Assembly (NCBI RefSeq): GCF_012184415.1
Contig: NZ_VTOX01000001.1
Span: 744,001 to 808,000 of the forward strand
DNA: 64,000 nucleotides
Reading direction: 5' to 3'
DNA from: Ramlibacter lithotrophicus
GTDB lineage: Bacteria; Pseudomonadota; Gammaproteobacteria; Burkholderiales; Burkholderiaceae_C
Within the stretch, counting starts at the first letter, position 1. Each line of letters begins with the position of its first letter. Below the pieces are notes generated by a model. The model was not told the DNA's origin. It worked only from the letters and a program-made list of their open reading frames with translations, and searched no databases. Positions 8,839-20,277 of this stretch are shown here, one piece after another. The position numbers and the translations under genes were made by a program.

Positions 8839-8928
8839 CTGATTTTAATCAGCGAAGCCACGCTTGGGCTCGGGCACGCGAAATCCGTCACAGGTTTGCC
8901 CTTATATTTCGACGGTTGGCCAATCGTC
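8839..8928. promoter_or_regulatory. Divergent ppa/hppA control region with two dyads
   Basis: The 264-base gap between ppa and hppA holds CTGATT-TT-AATCAG (8839-8852) and GACGGTTGG/CCAATCGTC (8911-8928, one mismatch). A -10-like TATATT lies at 8903-8908 for the plus strand, placing a possible hppA start inside the second dyad. Whether these are operators is not known. The hppA ribosome site is the GTAGGAGA before 9033. Confidence 0.35.
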
Positions 8929-9032
8929 TCCGCCCCGCCTACAGGGGGCTTCACGAGGAAGCAACGCAGCGGAGGCACCCCGCTTGCGGGGCGCCTCGAA
9001 GCACGTTACTCGAAACAACGTAGGAGAAAACA

Positions 9033-11195
<2,163 letters not shown>

Positions 11196-11215
11196 GTCGC
11201 GCGCAGCGCAGGCAG

Positions 11216-11245
11216 GGCCCGCCCAGGTGGCGGGCCTTTTTCTTT
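11216..11245 (+). terminator. Rho-independent terminator after hppA
   Basis: GGCCCGCC, a short loop, then GGCGGGCC is followed by TTTTTCTTT. It lies 20 bases after the hppA stop. Confidence 0.85.
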
Positions 11246-11335
11246 GCGGCGGCAGCCGGCGTGCGCGACGGCCGGCGTGCGCGGGGACCGGCAAGGCGGG
11301 ACAATGGCGCCCCTGCGAACCGTTCTTCACACTCC

Positions 11336-12160
11336 ATGACCGACCTTGTCGTCCGCCGCCTGCTCGTCGACATGGAGGCACCGATGCCGCGCCACTGGTG
11401 CGCCGGCGACGCGTTCCGCACGGCCCTCTTCAACGCCATGTCGATGAGCTTTCCGGTCGGCGAGCAGTTTTTCATCGACGCCGTGCGCGCCGGCGTCAGG
11501 GCGCTGCCGCCCGACCGGCAGGAGCGCTTGCACGCCGAGGTGCAGGGATTCATCGGCCAGGAGGCCACCCACCGCCGCCTGCATGGCCTGTACAACGGCC
11601 ACCTGGAGCGGCACGGTCTCGTCAACGAGTGGGCGCCGCGCTCGCTCGAGCGGCAGCGACTGCTCGAAGGCCAGGATGTCCGGCACCTGCTGGCGGTCAC
11701 CGCCGCCTTCGAACACTTCACGGCCATCCTCGCCGACTGGCTGCTGCGCAACCCCGACCTGCTGGGCCGCGAGGATCCACGCCTCGTGACGCTGTGGCTG
11801 TGGCACAGCGCCGAGGAGTCGGAGCACAAGTCCACCGCGTTCGACCTGTACCAGGCGCTCGGCGGCAACCACGATTGGCGGATCACCTGGTTCCGGCGCA
11901 TCACGGCCACGTTCCTGGTCGACCTGGGGCGCCAGACGCTGAACAACCTGCGGCGCGACGGGACGCTGTGGCGCTGGAGCACGTGGTGCAGCGCCGCGAC
12001 CTTCCTGTTCGGCCGGCGCGGCCTCGTGCGCACCACCTGGCGGCCCTGGCGCGAGTACTTCCGCCGCGACTTCCATCCGCGCCAGCAGGACAGCGGGCCA
12101 GCGCAGCGCTGGCTGGCCGACCACCGGAACCTGTATACGCCGGTCGGCGCCGGGGCGTAG
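11336..12160 (+). CDS. Metal-dependent hydrolase-like protein (PF10118 type)
   Basis: This 274-residue, probably cytoplasmic or membrane-peripheral protein has histidine/glutamate motifs spread over helices: FIGQEATHRRLH, FEHFTA and WHSAEESEHKSTAFDLY. This is the pattern of the predicted metal-dependent hydrolase family PF10118, with a ferritin-like or di-iron look. No substrate is known. The start is ATG 11336 (MTDLVVRRLLVDM). A TACAAT-like acaatgg lies at 11312-11318, suggesting its own promoter. The next gene, an aldehyde dehydrogenase, follows 48 bases later. Confidence 0.75.
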   Translation: MTDLVVRRLLVDMEAPMPRHWCAGDAFRTALFNAMSMSFPVGEQFFIDAVRAGVRALPPDRQERLHAEVQGFIGQEATHRRLHGLYNGHLERHGLVNEWAPRSLERQRLLEGQDVRHLLAVTAAFEHFTAILADWLLRNPDLLGREDPRLVTLWLWHSAEESEHKSTAFDLYQALGGNHDWRITWFRRITATFLVDLGRQTLNNLRRDGTLWRWSTWCSAATFLFGRRGLVRTTWRPWREYFRRDFHPRQQDSGPAQRWLADHRNLYTPVGAGA

Positions 12161-12208
12161 CAGGCGCGCGCGGCGGGCGCACTGCCGCGCTTGTCGCACA
12201 ATGGCGGC

Positions 12209-13642
12209 ATGCAACTCCACTACATCGCGAACGCCGGCCAGCCCTCGTCCTCTGGCCGCACCATTCCGGTCATCGATCCGTCCGACGGCCAGGCTTTCGA
12301 CGAACTGCAGCGCGGCACGGCCGAAGACATAGCCGCGGCCGTAGCCGCCGCCCGCCAGTGCTACGAGCGGGTGTGGACCAAGTTGAGCGGCGCCGAACGC
12401 GGCCGGCTCCTCATGCGGCTGTCGAACAAGGTCGCCGAGCACGCCGACGAGCTCGCCGCGCTGGAGCAGCGCGACTGCGGCAAGCCGACGAAACAGGCCA
12501 GGGCCGACGCCCTCGCGCTGGTGCGCTATTTCGAGTTCTACGCCGGCGCCTGCGACAAGCTGCACGGCGACACGATTCCGTACCAGGAGGGCTACAGCGT
12601 CTTCACCTGGCGCGAGCCGCACGGGGTGACGGGCCACGTCATTCCCTGGAATTACCCGATGCAGATCTTCGGGCGCAGCGTGGGCGGCGCCCTGGCAGCG
12701 GGCAACGTCTGCGTGGTCAAGCCGTCCGAGGACGCCTGCCTGTCGCTGATCCGGGTGGCGCAGCTGGCGGCCGAAGTCGGGTTCCCGGCCGGCGCCATCA
12801 ACATCGTCACGGGCTACGGCCATGAAGTAGGCGACGCGCTGGCGCGCCATCCCGGCATCGATCACATCAGCTTCACCGGCAGCCCGCGCGTGGGCACGCT
12901 GATCCAGCAGGTCGCGGCCGAGCGGCACTGCCCGGTCACGCTGGAGCTGGGCGGCAAGAGCCCGCAGATCGTGTTCGCCGACGCCGACCTCGACGCCGCG
13001 CTGCCGGTGCTGATCAACGCGATCGTGCAGAACGCCGGCCAGACCTGTTCCGCCGGCTCGCGCGTGCTGATCGACCAGGCCATCTACGAACCGCTGCTGG
13101 AGCGGCTCGGCCAGGCCTTCGAGAACCTGCGCGTCGGGCCGGCCGCGATGGACCTCGACGTCGGCCCGCTCATCCGCGCCAGCCAGCAGCAGCGCGTCTG
13201 GGACTTCCTGTCGGACGCGCACGTCGCCGGCATCGGCACCGTGGCCCAGGGCCAGGTGGTGGACGAGGCGCCGGAGACCGGCTACTACCAGGCGCCGACG
13301 CTGCTGCGCGACGTTCCGGTGCAGCACCGGCTGGCGCAGGAAGAGGTCTTCGGTCCGGTGCTCGCCGCCATGAGCTTCAAGGACGAGGACGAGGCCGTGG
13401 CTCTGGCCAATGCGACGCACTTCGGCCTGGTGGCGGGCATCTGGACACGTGACGGCGGGCGGCAGCTGCGCATGGCCAGGCGCGTGAAGAGCGGCCAGGT
13501 GTTCATCAACAACTACGGCGCCGGCGGCGGCGTCGAGCTGCCGTTCGGCGGGGTGAAGTCCTCCGGCTACGGCCGCGAGAAGGGCTTCGAGGCACTGTAC
13601 GGTTTCACCACCCTCAAGACGGTGGCGATCCGCCACGGGTAG
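12209..13642 (+). CDS. NAD(P)-dependent aldehyde dehydrogenase
   Basis: This is a 477-residue ALDH superfamily enzyme. Catalytic Asn is in IPWNYPM, Glu in LELGGKSPQ and the nucleophilic Cys in GQTCSAGSR. GSPRVG is the cofactor-binding turn. It oxidises an aldehyde to the acid, and the substrate cannot be told. The start used is ATG 12209. An in-frame TTG at 12191 is possible, but CACAAT at 12196-12201 looks like a -10, which would give an almost leaderless mRNA starting at the ATG. The 3' end overlaps the convergent sensor kinase gene by 29 bases. Confidence 0.92.
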   Translation: MQLHYIANAGQPSSSGRTIPVIDPSDGQAFDELQRGTAEDIAAAVAAARQCYERVWTKLSGAERGRLLMRLSNKVAEHADELAALEQRDCGKPTKQARADALALVRYFEFYAGACDKLHGDTIPYQEGYSVFTWREPHGVTGHVIPWNYPMQIFGRSVGGALAAGNVCVVKPSEDACLSLIRVAQLAAEVGFPAGAINIVTGYGHEVGDALARHPGIDHISFTGSPRVGTLIQQVAAERHCPVTLELGGKSPQIVFADADLDAALPVLINAIVQNAGQTCSAGSRVLIDQAIYEPLLERLGQAFENLRVGPAAMDLDVGPLIRASQQQRVWDFLSDAHVAGIGTVAQGQVVDEAPETGYYQAPTLLRDVPVQHRLAQEEVFGPVLAAMSFKDEDEAVALANATHFGLVAGIWTRDGGRQLRMARRVKSGQVFINNYGAGGGVELPFGGVKSSGYGREKGFEALYGFTTLKTVAIRHG

Positions 13643-15656
13643 CGACCGTACGAGCAACCTGCACGGCGGCGCCGCGGGCGGCCGCCGTGCCGCCCGGCAG
13701 GGTGAAGCGGAACACGGCGCCCTGGCCGGGCGCGCCGTCGGCCCAGATGCGGCCACCGTGGCGCGTCACCACCTTGTGCACGATGCTCAGCCCGATCCCC
13801 GTGCCCTCGAATTCCTCGCGGCTGTGCAGGCGCTGGAACGGCGCGAAGAGCTTGTCCGCGTACTGCATGGCGAAGCCCGCCCCGTTGTCGCGCACGCAGA
13901 ACACGGCCTGCCCGTTTTCCCCCTCCTCGCGACCGAAGGCGATCTCCGGCCGCGGCACGTGCGCGGTGAATTTCCAGGCATTGTCCAGGAGATTTTCCAG
14001 CGCGATGCGCAGCAGCCGCTGGTCGGCCAGGGCATGCAGGCCCGGCTCGATGGCGACGCGCACCGGCCGCGGGCGGGCGTGGCGCAGCGCGTCCGCCACC
14101 TCCTGGACCATCGCGCTGAGGTCGCACTCCTGGAGGTGCATCCCTTGCTCGGACAGCCGCGCCAGGCGCAGCAGGTCCTCGATCAGCCGCTCCATGCGCG
14201 CGCCGGAAGCCACGGCACGTTCCAGCAGCGATCGCGATCCGTCCGCCAGCTGCGGTGCGCCGTCGCGCAGGACCTTGCCGACGAATCCCGTGATGGCCGC
14301 CAGCGGTGCCCGCAGGTCGTGCGACACCGACTGGGCGAAGGTCTGCAGGTCCTCGTTGGCGCGCTGCAATTCCTCGGTGCGCGCCTGCAGCCGGCCGAGG
14401 AGCTGGCGCCGCTCGCTCTCGTCGCGGGCGACGCAGTACAGCTCGCCTTGCGCGCGCGACCAGGCGACGGACCAGACCATGTGCGCCACCGACCCGTCCT
14501 TGCGCAGGGCGTGGCTCTCCAGCAGTTGCGGGGAGGCGCCGTCGAGGATGCGCCGGAACCCGGCCAGCGCCTTGCCGCGATCGGCGGGCGGCAGGAAGTC
14601 GAGGGCCGACCGGCCCTCGAGCTCGCGCGGCTCGTAGCCGAGCAGCGGCACCGAAGCCTTGCTCACCCGCACGAAGTGCAGCCTGGCGTCGAGCACGCAG
14701 ATCACGTCCAGCGAACGGTCGAAGATGCGCGCGAGCCCTTCGGCGAGTTGCCGCTGGACGCTCTCGGCCGCCCGCAGCCGCGCGGTGGCCCGGTGCAAGG
14801 TGAGCGCCCAGCCGAGCGACAGCGCGAGGAGCGCCGCCCCCGTCGCCACGGCCCACTTGAACCACCACGGGAGCGCCGCTGGGCGCCCGAAGCTGGTCCA
14901 GCGCTGCAGTGAACGGAAGTAGACCGAGTCCGGGTCGGCCTTGTACGCCTGCAGACGCCGGTCGATGGCAGCCAGCACGGCGCGATCGCGGCCCCTGGGC
15001 GCGGCAAAGAAGAGCCGGGACGGCGAAAAGATGATCGCGGTGTCTTCCAGCCCCGCCCCCGCCGCGTGCTGGTTGCCATGGAAGGCGTTGGTCACCAGGG
15101 CGTCCGCCATGCCCTCCTGCACGGCGCGCAACGCCCCGCGATAGTCCGTGAACGGCACCAGTTCCGGCCGCACGCCGAAACTGGCGGCCGTCTGCACCAG
15201 GAAGCTCTGCTGCACCGAGCCGTCGAGCACCGCGACCCGCTTGCCCGCCAGGTCCAGGATGTTGCGGATGCCGCTGCCGGGCCGCGCGTAGACCTGGCTC
15301 CAGCTGTGCAGGACCGGTTCGGCGTGAAACGCCATGACGGCCTGGCGCGCCGGGGTCATGGCGACGTCCGTCATGAGATCGAGTTCGCCGCGTTGCAACC
15401 GCCCCAGCCCCTCGCTGAACGTGCCGGGGACGTATTCGATCGTCCAGCCCTCCTCGCGCGCGATCGCCTCGAGCACGTCGACGAAGATGCCCTGGGCGCC
15501 CCTGGCTCCCACGGTGTCGACCTTGGGCGGGTTCTGGTACACGCCGACCCGCAGCGCCTGCTGCGCCCAGGCCGCGGTGCCGCATTGCAGGGCCAGGAGC
15601 AGCACCAGCGCGGCGGCCACCAGGCCCGGCCTTGGCCCCGCGGCGGGAGTTCTCAT
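13614..15656 (-). CDS. Hybrid periplasmic-binding sensor histidine kinase (SBP_bac_3-PAS-HisKA-HATPase)
   Basis: This is a 680-residue membrane sensor. In order it has: signal peptide about 1-30; an extracellular/periplasmic family 3 solute-binding domain (ALRVGVYQNPPKV ... about 250); one transmembrane helix (WWFKWAVATGAALLALSLGW); a PAS domain (FDRSLDVICVLDARLHFVRV); HisKA with the phospho-acceptor His in FAQSVSHDLRAPL; and HATPase with N box ENLLDNAWKFT, DNGAGF and GTGIGLSIV. No response regulator is adjacent, so it is an orphan kinase. BvgS-like sensors use similar binding domains. The ligand is unknown, possibly an amino acid or organic acid. The start is ATG 15656. Confidence 0.9.
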   Translation of the reverse strand: MRTPAAGPRPGLVAAALVLLLALQCGTAAWAQQALRVGVYQNPPKVDTVGARGAQGIFVDVLEAIAREEGWTIEYVPGTFSEGLGRLQRGELDLMTDVAMTPARQAVMAFHAEPVLHSWSQVYARPGSGIRNILDLAGKRVAVLDGSVQQSFLVQTAASFGVRPELVPFTDYRGALRAVQEGMADALVTNAFHGNQHAAGAGLEDTAIIFSPSRLFFAAPRGRDRAVLAAIDRRLQAYKADPDSVYFRSLQRWTSFGRPAALPWWFKWAVATGAALLALSLGWALTLHRATARLRAAESVQRQLAEGLARIFDRSLDVICVLDARLHFVRVSKASVPLLGYEPRELEGRSALDFLPPADRGKALAGFRRILDGASPQLLESHALRKDGSVAHMVWSVAWSRAQGELYCVARDESERRQLLGRLQARTEELQRANEDLQTFAQSVSHDLRAPLAAITGFVGKVLRDGAPQLADGSRSLLERAVASGARMERLIEDLLRLARLSEQGMHLQECDLSAMVQEVADALRHARPRPVRVAIEPGLHALADQRLLRIALENLLDNAWKFTAHVPRPEIAFGREEGENGQAVFCVRDNGAGFAMQYADKLFAPFQRLHSREEFEGTGIGLSIVHKVVTRHGGRIWADGAPGQGAVFRFTLPGGTAAARGAAVQVARTVATRGGSPPS

Positions 15657-15791
15657 CGAAAGCAGGCGGATGCGATGTTGCAAGGCCTCGATTCTCGCCG
15701 GGCGGCGGCCTGGCTCTGTCCGCCCGCGTACGGCTCGGATTGCCGGACGCCATCCCGCTCGCGCGTCGGCGCCTCGCAATGGTGAGCTGGT

Positions 15792-16382
15792 TCACCCCCG
15801 GATCCGCGCGGAGCGGACCACCGCCTCGGCCATGGGGAGCAGCCGGGGGAAGAACGCCAGCTTCGGTGCGGCGAAGGTGGCGGCGTACAGCTCGCCGCGG
15901 TGCTCGGCGGCCCAGCCGACTCCCTGCAACACCAGGTCGTCGGCGCGGCGGGCCAGCGTGAACTCGAAGCGCACGCCAGCCTGCCCGGCAAAGGGTGCCG
16001 GCTCCATGCGGGTGACCTGCACCACGCCTTCATTGGCGTAGAGCTGCTCGAACAGGTTCACCAGCCGGTGCGGCCGCAGGCCGGCCGTGAACGTCGGATA
16101 GCGCGGGTCCTTCTCGCCCGGCGCCCGGAACAGCACGGTCGGCCTGGCCACCAGCGACTCGCCGGGGCGCAGGCCGGCCCACAGGCGCAGGTGATCGAGC
16201 GGAATGCCCTCCTGGGTCCACATGTCGTAGCGGCCCCGTTCCCATGGATCGGTGACCTTGTTCCAGGCGTGGGGCAGCGTGACCGCGAGCTTGCCGCCGA
16301 CGATCTGCTCGCCATCGACCTTGGCGATCGTGGTGCAGGCAGCCAGCACGAGTGCGAGCAAGACTGCCGCCAGCCGCCTCAT
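15792..16382 (-). CDS. Lipoprotein of unknown function
   Basis: This 196-residue protein has a lipobox (ALVLAACTT, Cys16). The mature part (LAVTLPHAWNKVTDPWERGRYD) has no family I can name. It ends with MAEAVVRSARIRG. The ATG overlaps the stop of the upstream M48 peptidase gene (ATGA, 16379-16382), so it is translated with it as the last gene of a three-gene operon at 18282-15792. Confidence 0.8.
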   Translation of the reverse strand: MRRLAAVLLALVLAACTTIAKVDGEQIVGGKLAVTLPHAWNKVTDPWERGRYDMWTQEGIPLDHLRLWAGLRPGESLVARPTVLFRAPGEKDPRYPTFTAGLRPHRLVNLFEQLYANEGVVQVTRMEPAPFAGQAGVRFEFTLARRADDLVLQGVGWAAEHRGELYAATFAAPKLAFFPRLLPMAEAVVRSARIRG

Positions 16383-17581
16383 GGCCTGAGCTCCGCCAGC
16401 GACGCTTTCACGATGCCGGCATCCGGTGCGTCGGGCGCCAGCGCGAGGTAGCGCTCGAAGGCCTGGGCCGCGGCGGCGGTATCGGCGCGCTGCTGTTGCA
16501 CGAGGCCCAGCGCGCGGAACGTCTCCGCCGGCGGGTCGTGGGCGGCCGCCGACCGGGACAGATCGTCGAGCGCCAGCGGCAGGTCGCTGGCTTCGCCGCG
16601 CAGCCGGTACACCTCGCCGCGCGCGAACAGCAGCTGCGCATCGGCCGGCGCGCGGCCGAGCAGGCGATCGAAGAGGACCAGGCTTTCCTCGTACTGGCCG
16701 CGCCTGATTTCGTCCTGCAGCCAGCCGAAGCGCAGCGGCGCCACCACGCGCTGGAACTCGGGCGAACCGGTGCTGCCGCCGCCCCCGCCTTCGGCCGCCA
16801 TCTGCAGCAGCACGTCGCGCCGGTTGCCGGCGGGCGGATGAGTGGCGAACAGGGCGCTGCGCGAGCCGACGTCCTCGCCGCCGGTCACCTTCAGCTCGCC
16901 CAGCAGGTTGTCCCAGACCCGGGGCGCTTCGGTGCCGTCGTAGCCGGCCCGCTGCAGCAGGCGCATGCCGAGCCGGTCCGCCCGCTCCTCGTGCTCGCGC
17001 GAGAAGGCGAACATGCTGGCCAGGATGCCGATGCGGCCCACGGCGCCGGCCAGGCCGCCGACCAGCCCCACCAGCTGGGCGAGCACGGCCTTGTCCCTGG
17101 CGTCGCGCAGCTGCTCCAGCTGGTGCCGCTCGAGGTAGTGGCCCAGCTCGTGGCCGATGATCGCCGCCAGCTGCGCCTCGTTTTCCACCCGCAGCAGCAG
17201 CCCGCTCCACACCTGCATCATGCCGTTCGGCGCCATGCTGGCGTTGAAGAACGGCGTGCGCATCACGTGGATGCGGATGTCCGGGCAGTGGCCGTCGCTG
17301 AGGCGGCACGTGAGGTCTGCCAGGTATTTCGCGAGGGCCGGATCGCGGATCGCCAGCGGGCTGCGCCGCAGCCGCGCCTCTTCGCGGTCCATGAGGCTCC
17401 ACAGGCCTCCTTCGTCCGTCTCCACCGCGGGGCGGCTGAAGCGGCCCGGAATCTGGAACGGTTTCGCCGGCCGCGCCTCCTGCGCCGGCGACGGCAGGCC
17501 GGCGGCCAGCGCGCCCAGGCCGAGGCAATGGCGGCAGGCGGTGCGCAGGAAGCCGCGGCGCGGCGCTTCTGGCCTGGTCAT
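16379..17581 (-). CDS. M48-family zinc metallopeptidase with TPR-like C-terminus
   Basis: This is a 400-residue exported protein. The N-terminus carries a twin-arginine-like MTRPEAPRRGFLRTACRHC and hydrophobic stretch to about 33. The zinc motif HELGHYLERH follows AAII, with the third ligand in EERADRLGM. The DIRIHVMRTPFFNASMAPNG substrate-strand pattern is typical of BepA/YfgC-like M48 proteins. The C-terminal third has TPR-like helices (AETFRALGLVQQQRADTAAA). It likely acts in envelope protein quality control, as BepA does for outer-membrane assembly. That role is an inference. It overlaps both neighbours by 4 bases. Confidence 0.9.
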   Translation of the reverse strand: MTRPEAPRRGFLRTACRHCLGLGALAAGLPSPAQEARPAKPFQIPGRFSRPAVETDEGGLWSLMDREEARLRRSPLAIRDPALAKYLADLTCRLSDGHCPDIRIHVMRTPFFNASMAPNGMMQVWSGLLLRVENEAQLAAIIGHELGHYLERHQLEQLRDARDKAVLAQLVGLVGGLAGAVGRIGILASMFAFSREHEERADRLGMRLLQRAGYDGTEAPRVWDNLLGELKVTGGEDVGSRSALFATHPPAGNRRDVLLQMAAEGGGGGSTGSPEFQRVVAPLRFGWLQDEIRRGQYEESLVLFDRLLGRAPADAQLLFARGEVYRLRGEASDLPLALDDLSRSAAAHDPPAETFRALGLVQQQRADTAAAAQAFERYLALAPDAPDAGIVKASLAELRP

Positions 17582-18282
17582 GGCACGGCGGGGAAGCGTT
17601 GGAGCAAGGTGTCGACGGTTTCCTGCGCACCCGCCGGCTCGCGCAGGTCGCCCGACATCCGGTCGAGGTCGTTGAACCAGACGATCCGGCCGGTGCGCAG
17701 GTCCACGAGCGAGGCATAGCCGATCTGGGTCCCACCGAAGCTGACGGCGCCCAGGAGAGCCATCGCGAACATGGCCGCCTTGCGCTCGCTGCTCGCGTAG
17801 CTGTCGCGGATCCAGGTAAAGAGGGCGTAGTCGGCGCCGGTCCTTGCCTGCAAGGGGCGCACCGCATCGCCGAGGGACCAGTCCAGCCGGTCGTTCTTGG
17901 TGGGCAATTTCCTGCCGTTGCGGCTGTGGTGCATGAAGACCGCTTCGGCCACCGCCCGGTGCAACGCGTGCAGTTCGGCGAACTCGTCGAGTTGCGCCTC
18001 GCCCAGCTCGATGACCTTGGCGCCCAGCTGCCCGCGACGCGCCGCGAGCGCGGCCTTGAAGTTCTGCTGGGCCGCGTCGGTCCAGTCGGCGCGGGGCTCC
18101 TCCACGCCGCCCGCGCTGATGGAGAACAGCTCCATCTCGGCCGGCACGATCACGAGGGCGGAATCGGGGGTGCGGGTGTCGAAGCCGGGCGCCAGCCGCC
18201 GCGTGTCGGCCTCCTGCGCGCCGGCACCGGCCGTGAACAGGATGGCGGCCAGGACCAGGGTACTTCGCAACAACTTCGGCAT
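17578..18282 (-). CDS. Exported protein of unknown function
   Basis: This is a 234-residue protein with signal peptide about 1-22 (STLVLAAILFTAGAGAQ). The mature part includes SASEL-like stretches and GGTQIGYASLVDLRTGRIVWFNDL, which reads like an internal lipoprotein or GNA1162-type surface protein, but I do not recognise the family firmly. It is the first gene of the operon with the M48 peptidase (overlap ATGA at 17578-17581) and a lipoprotein. A promoter must lie in the 239-base gap to moaA (divergent), where I see no clear element. Confidence 0.7.
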   Translation of the reverse strand: MPKLLRSTLVLAAILFTAGAGAQEADTRRLAPGFDTRTPDSALVIVPAEMELFSISAGGVEEPRADWTDAAQQNFKAALAARRGQLGAKVIELGEAQLDEFAELHALHRAVAEAVFMHHSRNGRKLPTKNDRLDWSLGDAVRPLQARTGADYALFTWIRDSYASSERKAAMFAMALLGAVSFGGTQIGYASLVDLRTGRIVWFNDLDRMSGDLREPAGAQETVDTLLQRFPAVP

Positions 18283-18521
18283 GAACTGCAGCCTCTGGCG
18301 CCATTCTGAGGCGGCCGGCCCGGCCGCGAAACCGGCAAAACCCGCATCGGGATCGGCAACAATCGATTGCATGAGCAATGCGACGGGGCCAACGTGTGCG
18401 TCAGGCCGGCGAGGACGCCGCCGGCTGCGCCTGCCGGGGCTGCCGGGCGGGGTCACGCCATGCCCGTGGGGCTTCTGTGGGCACGCGGGGCCGGGTGCCG
18501 CGCGGCCGGTCAGAATAGGCC
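18283..18521. other. Divergent intergenic region without a recognised feature
   Basis: This is 239 bases between the exported-protein operon and moaA. It contains CAACAATCGATTG (near 18358-18370), a partial dyad, but no confident -10/-35 pair and no Moco-riboswitch pattern. A short plus-strand reading frame at 18372 is Arg/Gly-rich and is not considered a gene. Confidence 0.4.
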
Positions 18522-19658
18522 ATGGCTGAACGAGTGATTCCCCTGGTCGACCAGCGCTTCGCCGCGCTGGCCGCCGGCGTGCCGGAGCGCGCCATCCCGG
18601 CCACCGGCCTGCTCCTCGACCAGCTGCGGCGGCCGTTGCGGGACCTGCGCATCAGCGTCACCGACCGCTGCAACTTCCGCTGCAACTACTGCATGCCCAA
18701 GGAAGTGTTCGACAAGGACCATGCGTTCCTGCCCCATTCGGCCCTGCTCACCTTCGAGGAAATCACCCGCGTGGCGCGGCAGTTCGTCGCCCACGGCGTG
18801 CGCAAGATCCGCCTGACCGGCGGCGAGCCGCTGCTGCGCAAGAACATCGAGGCGCTGGTCGAGCAGCTCGCTCGACTGCGCACCGTGGACGGACAGCCGC
18901 TCGACCTGACCCTTACCACCAACGGCTCGCTGCTCGCGCGCAAGGCCAGGGCGCTGAAGGCCGCCGGCCTGCAGCGGGTCACCGTGAGCCTGGACGCGCT
19001 GGACGATGCGATCTTCCGGCGCATGAACGACGTCGACTTCCCCGTCGCCGACGTGCTCAATGGCATCGCCGCCGCGCAGGACGCCGGCCTCGGGCCGGTG
19101 AAGATCAACATGGTGGTCAAGCGCGGCACCAACGACCACGAGATCCTCCCGATGGCGCGCCACTTCAAGGGCACGGGCCTCGTGCTGCGCTTCATCGAGT
19201 TCATGGACGTCGGCGCCACGAATCGGTGGCGGATGGACGAGGTGGCGCCTTCCGCCGAAGTGGTGGAACGCATCCACCGCGAACTGCCGCTGGTGCAGCT
19301 CGATCCCAGCGCGCCCGGAGAGACCGCCGAGCGCTGGGGCTATGCCGACGGGGCGGGCGAAATCGGCGTCATCAGCAGCGTGACGCAGGCGTTCTGCGGC
19401 GACTGCAACCGCGCGCGGCTCTCGACCGAGGGGCAGCTGTACCTGTGCCTGTTCGCCAGCCGCGGCCACGACCTGCGGCCACTGGTGCGCGGCGATGCCG
19501 CGCGCGGCATCGCACCGGCCAGCGACGCGGAACTGGCTTCGGCCATCGCGCAGATCTGGCACGGGCGCGCCGACCGCTATTCGCAATTGCGCGCCTCGAT
19601 GGCGCCCGACGAGGACCACGGCGAGCGCCGCGTCGAGATGAGCTACATCGGAGGTTGA
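18522..19658 (+). CDS. moaA: GTP 3',8-cyclase MoaA (molybdenum cofactor step 1)
   Basis: This is a 378-residue radical-SAM enzyme converting GTP to (8S)-3',8-cyclo-7,8-dihydro-GTP. The N-terminal cluster motif is CNFRCNYC. The C-terminal second cluster is [21 protein letters not shown] (C-x2-C-x13-C). The conserved GG ends the protein (SYIGG). It is the first gene of moaA-mobA-moeA. The product feeds bis-MGD for NapA elsewhere in the window. Confidence 0.97.
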   Translation: MAERVIPLVDQRFAALAAGVPERAIPATGLLLDQLRRPLRDLRISVTDRCNFRCNYCMPKEVFDKDHAFLPHSALLTFEEITRVARQFVAHGVRKIRLTGGEPLLRKNIEALVEQLARLRTVDGQPLDLTLTTNGSLLARKARALKAAGLQRVTVSLDALDDAIFRRMNDVDFPVADVLNGIAAAQDAGLGPVKINMVVKRGTNDHEILPMARHFKGTGLVLRFIEFMDVGATNRWRMDEVAPSAEVVERIHRELPLVQLDPSAPGETAERWGYADGAGEIGVISSVTQAFCGDCNRARLSTEGQLYLCLFASRGHDLRPLVRGDAARGIAPASDAELASAIAQIWHGRADRYSQLRASMAPDEDHGERRVEMSYIGG

Positions 19659-19662
19659 GGGC

Positions 19663-20277
19663 TTGACCATTCCTGCCAGTGACATCACCGGCCTGATCCT
19701 GGCCGGCGGACGCGGCTCGCGCATGGGCGGCGCCGACAAGGGTCTGCAGAACTTCAACGGCATGCCGCTCGCGCTGCACACGATGCTGCGGCTGCAGCCC
19801 CAGGTCGGCGAGCTGATGATCAATGCCAATCGCAACCTCGCGGCCTACGAATCGTTCGGGGTGCCGGTCTGGCCCGACGTGCTGCCGGACTTTGCGGGAC
19901 CGCTGGCGGGCTTCCTCACCGGGCTGGAGCGCTGCGAGACGCCGTGGCTGGTGACGGTGCCGTGCGACACGCCGCTGTTCCCGCCGGACCTCGTCGCGCG
20001 GCTGTCCGCGGCGGCGCAGGAGCAGGATGCGGAGATCGCAATGGCATCCGGCCGCGAGGAAGACGGCGAGTTGCACACCCAGCCGGTGTTCTGCCTCCTG
20101 CGCGTCGAATTGCTGGAAAGCCTGGTGCGCTTCACGCACGACGGCGGCCGCAAGGTCGACGCCTGGACGGCGCGCCACCGCACGGCGATCGTGCCGTTCG
20201 ACGCGGCCGGCGACGACCCGCTCGCGTTCGGCAATGTCAACACGCTCGCGCAACTGCACCAGCTGGAACGCCGATGA
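19663..20277 (+). CDS. mobA: Molybdenum cofactor guanylyltransferase MobA
   Basis: This is a 204-residue nucleotidyltransferase that adds GMP to molybdopterin, producing the MGD form needed by NapA. The N-terminal motif [15 protein letters not shown] is diagnostic, as is PCDTPLFP. The start appears to be TTG at 19663, preceded by GGAGG within the moaA stop region, with no suitable ATG. Its stop overlaps the moeA ATG (20274-20277). Confidence 0.95.
   Translation: MTIPASDITGLILAGGRGSRMGGADKGLQNFNGMPLALHTMLRLQPQVGELMINANRNLAAYESFGVPVWPDVLPDFAGPLAGFLTGLERCETPWLVTVPCDTPLFPPDLVARLSAAAQEQDAEIAMASGREEDGELHTQPVFCLLRVELLESLVRFTHDGGRKVDAWTARHRTAIVPFDAAGDDPLAFGNVNTLAQLHQLERR

Noticed and set aside
18372..18529. 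Plus-strand frame starting MSNATGPTCASG before moaA
   Set aside because: It is Arg/Gly/Pro-rich, overlaps the moaA start and looks like noise.
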